From contig NW_027476195.1 in assembly GCF_051020955.1 (NCBI RefSeq), positions 62,001-126,000 on the forward strand: 64,000 bases of DNA, read 5' to 3'. The stretch's first letter is position 1. The number at the start of each line of letters is the position of its first letter. This DNA is from Megalopta genalis (lineage: Eukaryota > Arthropoda > Insecta > Hymenoptera > Halictidae). Of the stretch, positions 50,801-62,500 are shown one piece after another. The position numbers and the translations under genes were made by a program. The notes under the pieces were generated by a model, which did not search any database, was not told where the DNA came from, and worked only from the letters and a program-made list of their open reading frames with translations.

Positions 50801-53524
50801 CAACACAAATTATTTAGCTTCGTATACTTGCGATATAAGTGATAAAGCTTCAAATGCAGGCGAAACAAACGAGTGAGCTTTAAATCCAAGCGTAACACAT
50901 GATTTAAATTCAAATCAATGCGAAGTAGAAGATTTACCTTCAAATCCATGCGAAACAAATGGTTCAGCTTCAAATACTTGTGATACACATGAATTTGCTT
51001 CAGCTGCATGCGAAACAAACGATTTAGCTTCACACCCAAGGGAAACACATGATTTAACTTCAAATCAATGCGAAGTAGAAGGCTTACCATCAAATCCATG
51101 CAACACAAATTAATTAGCTTCTTATACTTGCGATATAAGTGATATAGCTTCAAATGCAGGCGAAACACACGAGTGATCTTCAAATCCAAGCGTAACACAT
51201 GATTTAACTTCAAATCAATGCGAAGTAGAAGATTTACCTTCAAATCCATGCGAAACAAATGGTTTAGCTTCAAATACTTGCGATATACATGATTTAGCTT
51301 CAGCTGCATGCGAAACAAACGAGTTAGCTTCAAATCCAAGCGAAACACATGATTTAGCTTCAAATCAATACGAAGTAGAAGCCTTAGCATCAAATCCATG
51401 CAACACAAATTATTTAGCTTCTTATACTTGCGATATAAGTGATAAAGCATCAAATGCAGGCGAAACAAACGAGTGAGCTTTAAATCCAAGCGTAACACAT
51501 GATTTAACTTCAAATCAAAGCGAACTAGAAGATTTACCTTCAAATCAATGCGAAACAAATGGTTTAGCTTCAAATACTTGTGATATACATGATTTAGCTT
51601 CAACAGCATGCGAAACAAACGAGTTAGCTTCAAATCCAAGCGAAACACATGATTTAGTTTCAAGTCAATGCGAAGTAGAAGGCTTAGCATCAAATCCATG
51701 CAACACAAATCATTTAGCTTCTTATACTTGCGATATAAGTGATAAAGCTTCAAATGCAGGTGAAACAAACGAGTGAGCATTAAATCCAAGCGTAACACAT
51801 AATTTAACATCAAATCAATGCGAAGTAGAAGATTTAGGTTCAAATCCATGCGAACCAAATGGTTTAGCTTCAAATACTTGTGATATACATGATTTAGTTT
51901 CAACTGCATGCGAAACAAACGAGTTAGCTTCAAATCCAAGCGAAACACATGATTTAGCTTCAAATCAATGCGAAATAGAAGGCTTAGGATCAAATCCATA
52001 CGACACAAATTATTTAGCTTCGTATACTTGCGATATAAGTGATATAGCTTCAAATGCAGACGAAACAAACGAGTGATCTTCAAATCCAAGCGTAACACGT
52101 GATTTAATTTCAAATCCATGCGAAACAAATGGTTCAGCTTCAAATACTTGTGATACGCATGAATTTGCTTCAGCTGCATGCGAAACAAACGATTTAGCTT
52201 CACATCCAAGGGAAACACATGATTTAACTTCAAATCAATGCGAAGTAGAAGGATTACCATCAAATCCATGCAACACAAATTATATAGCTTCTTATACTTG
52301 CGATATAAGTAATAAAGCTTCAAATGCAGGCGAAACAAACGAGTGAGCTTTAAATCGAAGCATAACACATGACTTAACTTCAAATCAATGCGAAGTAGAA
52401 GATTTACCTTCAAATCCAATCGAAACAAATGGTTTAGCTTCAGATACTTGTGATAAACATGATTGAGATTCAGCTGCATGCGAAACAAACGAGTTAGCTT
52501 CAAATCCAAGCGAAACACATGATTTAGCTTCAAATCAAAGCGAAGTAGAAGGCTTAGCATCAAATCCATGCAACACAAAGTATTTAGCTTCTTATACTTG
52601 CGATATAAGAGATAAAGCTTCAAATGCAGGCGAAACAAACGAGTAAGCTTTAGATCCAAGCGTAACACATGATTTAACTTCAAATCAATGCGAAGTAGAA
52701 GACTTATCTTCAAATCCATGCGAAACAAATGGTTTAGCTTCATATACTTGTGATATACATGATTTAGCTCCAACTGCACGCGAAACAAACGAGTTAGCTT
52801 CAAATCCAAGCGAAATACATGATTTAGCTTCAAATCAATGCGAAGTAGAAGGCTCAGCATCAAATCCATGCAACACAAAGTATTTAGCTTCTTATACTTG
52901 CGATATAAGTGATAAAGCTTCAAATGCAGGCGAAACAAACGAGTTAGCTTTACATCCAAGCGTAACACATGATTTAACTTCAAATCAATGCGAAGTAGAA
53001 GACTTATCTTCAAATCCATGCGAAACAAATGGTTTAGCTTCAAATACTTGTGATATACATGATTTAGCTTCAGCTGCATGCGAAACAAACGAGTTAGCTT
53101 CAAATCCAAGCGATACACATGATTTAGCTTCAAATCAATGCGAAGTAGAAGGCTTAGCTTCAAATCCATGCGACACAAATTATTTAGGTTCGTATACTAG
53201 CGATATAAGTGATATAGCTTCAAATGCAGGGGAAACAAACGAGTGAGCTTTAAATCAAAGCGTAACACATGATTTAACTTCAAATCAACGGGAAGTAGAA
53301 GATTTAACTTCAAATCCATGCGAAACAAATGGTTTAGCTTCAAATACTTGTGATATACATGATTTAGCTTCAGCTGCATGCGAAACAAACGAGTTAGCTT
53401 CAAATCCACGCGATACATATGATTTAGCTTCAAATCAATGCGAAGTAGAAGGCTTAGCATCAAATCCATGCAACACAAATTATTTAGCTTCATATATTTG
53501 CGATATAAGTGATAAAGCTTCAAA
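50801..53524. repeat. Decamer HORs; source of copies at 54.9-56.4 kb and 57.8-58.9 kb
   Basis: 50850-51930 matches 57780-58860 at +6929. 51500-53060 matches 54890-56450 at +3389. The missing base in both offsets is the 1-bp deletion at about 53525. Marker variants are GAACTAGAAG (about 51523), CATAATTTAACATC (51799), GCATGAATTTGC (52157), TAAGTAATAAAGC (52306) and GATAAGAGATAAAGC (52604). Confidence 0.85.
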
Positions 53525-56500
53525 TCAGGCGAAACACACGAGTGATCTTCAAATCCAAGCGTAACACATGATTTAACTTCAAATCAATGCGAAGTAGAAG
53601 GTTTACCTTCAAATCCATGCGAAACAAATGGTTTAGCTTCAAATACTTGTGATATACATGATTTAGCTTCAGCTGCATGCGAAACAAACGAGTTAGCTTC
53701 AAATCCAAGCGAAACACATGATTTAGCTTCAAATCAATGCGAAGTAGAAGACTTAGCATCAAATCCATGCAACACAAAGTATTTAGCTTCTTATACTTGC
53801 GATATAAGTGATAAAGCTTCAAATGCAGGCGAAACAAACGAGTAAGCTTTAGATCCAAGCGTAACACATGATTTAACTTCAAATCAATGCGAAGTAGAAG
53901 ACTTATCTTCAAATCCATGCGAAACAAATGGTTTAGCTTCAAATACTTGTGATATACATGATTTAGCTTCAACTGCACGCGAAACAAACGAGTTAGCTTC
54001 AAATCCAAGGGAAACACATGATTTAACTTCAAATCAATGCGATGTAGAAGGCTTAGCATCAAATCCATGCAACACAAATTATTTAGCTTCGTATACTTGC
54101 GATATAAGTGATATAGCTTCAAATGCAGACGAAACGAACGAGTGATCTTCAAATCCAAGCGTAACACGTGATTTAACTTCAAATCCATGCGAAACAAATG
54201 GTTTAGCTTCAAATACTTGTGATATACATGATTTAGCTCCAGCTGCATGCGAAACAAACGAGTTAGCTTCAAATCCAAGCGTAACACATGATTTAACTTC
54301 AAATCAATGCGAAGTAGAAGATTTGCCTTCAAATCCATGCGAAACAAATCGTTTAGCTTCAAATACTTGTGATATACATGATTTAGCTTCAGCTGCATGC
54401 GAAACAAACGAGTTAGCTTCAAATCCAAGCGAAACACATGATTTAGCTTCAAATGAATGCGAAGTAGACGGCTTAGCATCAAATCCATGCAACACAAATT
54501 ATTTAGTTTCTTATACTTGCGATATAAGTGATAAAGCTTCGAATGCAGGTGAAACAAACGAGTGAGCTTTAAATCCAAGCGTAACACATGATTTAACTTC
54601 AAATCAATGCGAAGTAGAAGATTTACCTTCAAATCCATGCGAAACAAATGGTTTAGCTTCAAATACTTGTGATATACATGATTTAGCTTCAACAGCATGC
54701 GAAACAAACGAGTTAGCTTCAAGTCCAAGCGAAATACATAATTTAGCTTCAAATCAATGCGAAGTAGAAGATTTACCTTCAAATCCATGCGAAACAAATG
54801 GCTTAGCTTCAAATACTTGTGATATACATGATTTAGCTTCAACTGCATGCGAAACAAACGAGTTAGCTTCAAATCCAAGCGAAACACATGATTTAACTTC
54901 AAATCAAAGCGAACTAGAAGATTTACCTTCAAATCAATGCGAAACAAATGGTTTAGCTTCAAATACTTGTGATATACATGATTTAGCTTCAACAGCATGC
55001 GAAACAAACGAGTTAGCTTCAAATCCAAGCGAAACACATGATTTAGTTTCAAGTCAATGCGAAGTAGAAGGCTTAGCATCAAATCCATGCAACACAAATC
55101 ATTTAGCTTCTTATACTTGCGATATAAGTGATAAAGCTTCAAATGCAGGTGAAACAAACGAGTGAGCATTAAATCCAAGCGTAACACATAATTTAACATC
55201 AAATCAATGCGAAGTAGAAGATTTAGGTTCAAATCCATGCGAACCAAATGGTTTAGCTTCAAATACTTGTGATATACATGATTTAGTTTCAACTGCATGC
55301 GAAACAAACGAGTTAGCTTCAAATCCAAGCGAAACACATGATTTAGCTTCAAATCAATGCGAAATAGAAGGCTTAGGATCAAATCCATACGACACAAATT
55401 ATTTAGCTACGTATACTTGCGATATAAGTGATATCGCTTCAAATGCAGACGAAACAAACGAGTGATCTTCAAATCCAAGCGTAACACGTGATTTAATTTC
55501 AAATCCATGCGAAACAAATGGTTCAGCTTCAAATACTTGTGATACGCATGAATTTGCTTCAGCTGTATGCGAAACAAACGATTTAGCTTCACATCCAAGG
55601 GAAACACATGATTTAACTTCAAATCAATGCGAAGTAGAAGGATTACCATCAAATCCATGCAACACAAATTATATAGCTTCTTATACTTGCGATATAAGTA
55701 ATAAAGCTTCAAATGCAGGCGAAACAAACGAGTGAGCTTTAAATCGAAGCATAACACATGACTTAACTTCAAATCAATGCGAAGTAGAAGATTTACCTTC
55801 AAATCCATTCGAAACAAATGGTTTAGCTTCAGATACTTGTGATAAACATGATTGAGATTCAGCTGCATGCGAAACAAACGAGTTAGCTTCAAATCCAAGC
55901 GAAACACATGATTTAGCTTCAAATCAATGCGAAGTAGAAGGCTTAGCATCAAATCCATGCAACACAAAGTATTTAGCTTCTTATACTTGCGATATAAGAG
56001 ATAAAGCTTCAAATGCAGGCGAAACAAACGAGTAAGCTTTAGATCCAAGCGTAACACATGATTTAACTTCAAATCAATGCGAAGTAGAAGACTTATCTTC
56101 AAATCCATGCGAAACAAATGGTTTAGCTTCAAATACTTGTGATATACATGATTTAGCTCCAACTGCACGCGAAACAAACGAGTTAGCTTCAAATCCAAGC
56201 GAAACACATGATTTAGCTTCAAGTCAATGCGAAGTAGAAGACTTAGCATCAAATCCATGCAACACAAAGTATTTAGCTTCTTATACTTGCGATATAAGTG
56301 ATAAAGCTTCAAATGCAGGCGAAACAAACGAGTAAGCTTTAGATCCAAGCGTAACACATGATTTAACTTCAAATCAATGCGAAGTAGAAGACTTATCTTC
56401 AAATCCATGCGAAACAAATGGTTTAGCTTCAAATACTTGTGATATACATGATTTAGCTTCAACTGCACGCGAAACAAACGAGTTAGCTTCAAATCCAAGG

Positions 56501-59500
56501 GAAACACATGATTTAACTTCAAATCAATGCGATGTAGAAGGCTTAGCATCAAATCCATGCAACACAAATTATTTAGCTTCGTATACTTGCGATATAAGTG
56601 ATATAGCTTCAAATGCAGACGAAACGAACGAGTGATCTTCAAATCCAAGCGTAACACGTGATTTAACTTCAAATCCATGCGAAACAAATGGTTTAGCTTC
56701 AAATACTTGTGATATACATGATTTAGCTCCAGCTGCATGCGAAACAAACGAGTTAGCTTCAAATCCAAGCGTAACACATGATTTAACTTCAAATCAATGC
56801 GAAGTAGAAGATTTACCTTCAAATCCATGCGAAACAAATCGTTTAGCTTCAAATACTTGTGATATACATGATTTAGCTTCAGCTGCATGCGAAACAAACG
56901 AGTTAGCTTCAAATCCAAGCGAAACACATGATTTAGCTTCAAATGAATGCGAAGTAGACGGCTTAGCATCAAATCCATGCAACACAAATTATTTAGTTTC
57001 TTATACTTGCGATATAAGTGATAAAGCTTCGAATGCAGGTGAAACAAACGAGTGAGCTTTAAATCCAAGCGTAACACATGATTTAACTTCAAATCAATGC
57101 GAAGTAGAAGATTTACCTTCAAATCCATGCGAAACAAATGGTTTAGCTTCAAATACTTGTGATATACATGATTTAGCTTCAGCTGCATGCGAATCAAACC
57201 AGTTAGCTTCAAATCCAAACGAAACACATGATTTAGCTTCAAATCAATGCGAAGTAGTAGGCTTAGCATCAAATCCATGCAACATAAATTATTTAGTTTC
57301 TTATACTTGCGATATAAGTGATAAAGCTTCAAATGCAGGCGAAACAAACGAGTGAGCTTTAAATCCAAGTGTAAAACATGATTTAACTTCAAATCAATGC
57401 GAAGTAGAAGATTTACCTTCAAATCCATGCGAAACAAATGGTTTAGCTTTAGATACTTGTGATATACATGATTTAGCTTTAACTGCATGCGAAACAAACG
57501 AGTTAGCTTTAGATCCAAGCGTAACACATGATTTAAGTTCAAATCAATGCGAAGTAGAAGACTTATCTTCAAATCCATGCGAAACAAATGGTTTAGGTTC
57601 AGGTACTTGTGATATACATGATTTAGCTTCAGCTGCATGCGAAACAAACGAGTTAGCTTCAAATCCAAGCGAAACACATGATTTAGCTTCAAATCAATGC
57701 GAAGTAGAAGGCTTAGCATCAAGTCCATGCAACACAAATTATTTAGCTCCTTATACTTGCGATATAAGTGATAAAGCTTCAAATGCAGGCGAAACAAACG
57801 AGTGAGCTTTAAATCCAAGCGTAACACATGATTTAAATTCAAATCAATGCGAAGTAGAAGATTTACCTTCAAATCCATGCGAAACAAATGGTTCAGCTTC
57901 AAATACTTGTGATACACATGAATTTGCTTCAGCTGCATGCGAAACAAACGATTTAGCTTCACACCCAAGGGAAACACATGATTTAACTTCAAATCAATGC
58001 GATGTAGAAGGCTTAGCATCAAATCCATGCAACACAAATTATTTTGCTTCTTATACTTGCGATATAAGTGATATAGCTTCAAATGCAGGCGAAACACACG
58101 AGTGATCTTCAAATCCAAGCGTAACACATGATTTAACTTCAAATCAATGCGAAGTAGAAGATTTACCTTCAAATCCATGCGAAACAAATGGTTTAGCTTC
58201 AAATACTTGCGATATACATGATTTAGCTTCAGCTGCATGCGAAACAAACGAGTTAGCTTCAAATCCAAGCGAAACACATGATTTAGCTTCAAATCAATGC
58301 GAAGTAGAAGCCTTAGCATCAAATCCATGCAACACAAATTATTTAGCTTCTTATACTTGCGATATAAGTGATAAAGCATCAAATGCAGGCGAAACAAACG
58401 AGTGAGCTTTAAATCCAAGCGTAACACATGATTTAACTTCAAATCAAAGCGAACTAGAAGATTTACCTTCAAATCAATGCGAAACAAATGGTTTAGCTTC
58501 AAATACTTGTGATATACATGATTTAGCTTCAACAGCATGCGAAACAAACGAGTTAGCTTCAAATCCAAGCGAAACACATGATTTAGTTTCAAGTCAATGC
58601 GAAGTAGAAGGCTTAGCATCAAATCCATGCAACACAAATCATTTAGCTTCTTATACTTGCGATATAAGTGATAAAGCTTCAAATGCAGGTGAAACAAACG
58701 AGTGAGCATTAAATCCAAGCGTAACACATAATTTAACATCAAATCAATGCGAAGTAGAAGATTTAGGTTCAAATCCATGCGAACCAAATGGTTTAGCTTC
58801 AAATACTTGTGATATACATGATTTAGTTTCAACTGCATGCGAAACAAACGAGTTAGCTTCAAATCCAAGTGAAACACATGATTTAGCTTCAAATCAATGC
58901 GAAATAGAAGGCTTAGCTTCAAATCCATGCGACACACATTATTTAGCTTCGTATACTTGCGATATAATTGATATAGCTTCAAATGCAGACGAAACAAACG
59001 AGTGATCTTCAAATCCAAGCGTAACACGTGATTTAACTTCAAATCCATGCGAAACAAATGGTTTAGCTTCAAATACTTGTGATATACATGATTTAGCTTC
59101 AGCTGCATGCGAAACAAACGAGTTAGCTTCAAATCCAATCGTAACACATGATTTAACTTCAAATCAATGGGAAGTAGAAGATTTACCTTCAAATCCATGC
59201 GAAACAAATGGTTTAGCTTCAAATACTTGTGATATACATGATTTAGCTTCAGCTGCATGCGAAACAAACGAGTTAGCTTCAAATCCAAGCGATACACATG
59301 ATTTAGCTTCAAATCAATGCGAAGTAGAAGGCTTAGCTTCAAATCCATGCGACACAAATTATTTAGGTTCGTATACTAGCGATATAAGTGATATAGCTTC
59401 AAATGCAGGGGAAACAAACGAGTGAGCTTTAAATCAAAGCGTAACACATGATTTAACTTCAAATCAACGGGAAGTAGAAGATTTAACTTCAAATCCATGC

Positions 59501-62500
59501 GAAACAAATGGTTTAGCTTCTAATACTTGTGATATACATGATTTAGATTCAGCTGCATGCGAAACAAACGAGTTAGCTTCAAATCCACGCGATACATATG
59601 ATTTAGCTTCAAATCAATGCGAAGTAGAAGGCTTAGCATCAAATCCATGCAACACAAATTATTTTGCTTCATATATTTGCGATATAAGTGATAAAGCTTC
59701 AAATGCAGGCGAAACACACGAGTGATCTTCAAATCCAAGCGTAACACATGATTTAACTTCAAATCAATGCGAAGTAGAAGGTTTACCTTCAAATCCATGC
59801 GAAACAAATGGTTTAGCTTCAAATACTTGTGATATACATGATTTAGCTTCAGCTGCATGCGAAACAAACGAGTTAGCTTCAAATCCAAGCGAAACACATG
59901 ATTTAGCTTCAAATCAATGCGAAGTAGAAGACTTAGCATCAAATCCATGCAACACAAAGTATTTAGCTTCTTATACTTGCGATATAAGTGATAAAGCTTC
60001 AAATGCAGGCGAAACAAACGAGTACGCTTTAGATCCAAGCGTAACACATGATTTAACTTCAAATCAATGCGAAGTAGAAGACTTATCTTCAAATCCATGC
60101 GAAACAAATGGTTTAGCTTCAAATACTTGTGATATACATGATTTAGCTTCAACTGCACGCGAAACAAACGAGTTAGCTTCAAATCCAAGGGAAACACATG
60201 ATTTAACTTCAAATCAATGCGATGTAGAAGGCTTAGCATCAAATCCATGCAACACAAATTATTTAGCTTCGTATACTTGCGATATAAGTGATATAGCTTC
60301 AAATGCAGACGAAACGAACGAGTGATCTTCAAATCCAAGCGTAACACGTGATTTAACTTCAAATCCATGCGAAACAAATCGTTTAGCTTCAAATACTTGT
60401 GATATACATGATTTTGCTTCAGCTGCATGCGAAACAAACGAGTTAGCTTCAAATCCAAGCGAAACACATGATTTAGCTTCAAATCAATTCGAAGTAGAAG
60501 GCTTAGCATCAAATCCATGCAACACAAATTATTTAGCTTCATATATTTGCGATATAAGTGATAAAGCTTCAAATGCAGGCGAAACAAACGAGTTAGCTTT
60601 AGATCCAAGCGTAACACATGATTTAACTTCAAATCAATGCGAAGTAGAAGACTTATCTTCAAATCCATGCGAAACAAATGGTTTAGCTTCAAATACATTT
60701 GATATACATGATTTAGCTTCAACTGCATGCGAAACAAACGAGTTAGCTTCAAATCCAAGCGAAACACATGATTTAGCTTCAAATCAATTCGAAGTAGAAG
60801 GCTTAGCATCAAATCCATGCAACACAAATTATTTAGCTTCATATATTTGCGATATAAGTGATAAAGCTTCAAATGCAGGCGAAACAAACGAGTAAGCTTT
60901 AGATCCAAGCGTAACACATGATTTAACTTCAAATCAATGCGAAGTAGAAGACTTATCTTCAAATCCATGCGAAACAAATGGTTTAGCTTCAGATACTTGT
61001 GATATACATGATTTAGCTTCAACTGCATGCGAAACAAACGAGTTAGCTTCAAATCCAAGCAAAACACATGATTTAGCTTCAAATCAATGCGAAATAGAAG
61101 GCTTAGCTTCAAATCCATGCAACACAAATTATTTAGCTTCGTATACTTGCGATATAAGTGATATAGCTTCAAATGCAGGTGAAACAAACGAGTGATCTTC
61201 AAATCCAAGCTTAACACATGATTTAACTTCAAATCAATGGGAAGTAGCAGTTTTACCATCAAATCCATGCGAAACAAACGTTTTAGCTTCAAATACTTGT
61301 GATATACATGATTTAGCTTCAGCTGCATGCGAATCAAACGAGTTAGCTTCAAATCCAAACGAAACACATGATTTAGCTTCAAATCAATGCGAAGTAGTAG
61401 GCTTAGCATCAAATCCATGCAAAACAAATTATTTAGTTTCTTATACTTGCGATATAAGTGATAAAGCTTCAAATGCAGGTGTAACAAACGAGTGAGCTTT
61501 AAATCCAAGCGTAACACATGATTTAACTTCAAATCAATCCGAAGTAGAAGATTTACCTTCAAATCCATGCGAAACAAATGGTTTAGCTTCAAATACTTGT
61601 GATATACATGATTTAGCTTCAACTGCATGCGAAACAAACGAGTTAGCTTCAAATCCAAGCGAAACACATGATTTAGCTTCAAATCAATGCGAAATAGAAG
61701 GCTTAGCATCAAATCCATGCGACACAAATTATTTAGCTTCGTATACTTGCGATATAAGTGATAAAGCTTCAAATGCATGCGAAACAAACGAGCTAGCTTC
61801 AAATCCAAGCGATACACATGATTTAGCTTCAAATCAATGCGAAATAGAAGGCTTAGCATCAAATCCATGCGACACGAATTATTTAGCTTCAAATACTTGT
61901 GATATACATGATTCAGCTTCAGCTGCATGCGAAACAAACGAGTTAGCTTCAAGTCCAAGCGAAATACATGATTTAGCTTCAAATCAATGCGAAGTAGAAG
62001 ATTTACCTTCAAATCCATGCGAAACAAATGGCTTAGCTTCAAATACTTGTGATATACATGATTTAGCTTCAACTGCATGCGAAACAAACGAGTTAGCTTC
62101 AAATCCAAGCGAAACACATGATTTAGCTACAAATCAATGCGAAATAGAAGGCTTAGCATCAAATCCATGCAACAGAAGTTATCTAGTTTCTTATACTTGC
62201 GATATAAGTGATAAAGCTTCAAATGCAGGTGAAACAAACGAGTGAGCTTTAAATTCAAGCGTAACACATGATTTAACTTCAAATCAATGCGAAGTAGAAG
62301 ATTTACCTTCAAATCCATGCGAAACAAATGGTTTAGCTTCAAATACTTGTGATATACATGATTTAGCTTCAACTGCATGTGAAACAAACGAGTTAGCTTC
62401 AAATCCAAGCGAAACACATGATTTAGCTTCAAATCAATGCGAAATAGAAGGCTTAGCATCAAATCCATGCGACACAAATTATTTAGCTTCGTATACTTGC

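Larger units (their letters stand above)
43978..53178 (-). other. Longest open frame (3066 codons), probably fortuitous
   Basis: The minus-strand frame reading decapeptides like N-H-V-F-R-L-D-L-K-L has no stop in the consensus HOR. With no frameshift between 31768 and 53525, it stays open here for 9.2 kb. The translation is only the repeat: Leu-, Lys-, Arg- and His-rich, with no signal peptide, no non-repeat domain, no recognisable family and no distinct start context. The frame ends at a T-to-A change in an ordinary monomer (43984) and begins downstream of a CTAGCGATAT variant. Sister frames elsewhere are cut by amplified stop-bearing monomers. I would not annotate a gene. The low confidence is for this being a translated product; that the frame is open is certain. 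Confidence 0.08.

Noticed and set aside
43978..53178. A 3066-residue minus-strand protein, and the similar frames at 38821-43458, 55407-59357, 33631-36453, 20091-22793 and 59520-62117
   Set aside because: They are the repeat read in its one stop-free frame. Period 30 keeps any open frame open. There is no non-repeat domain, and ends fall at ordinary monomer substitutions or indels. Stop-carrying and frameshifted variants have been amplified freely.
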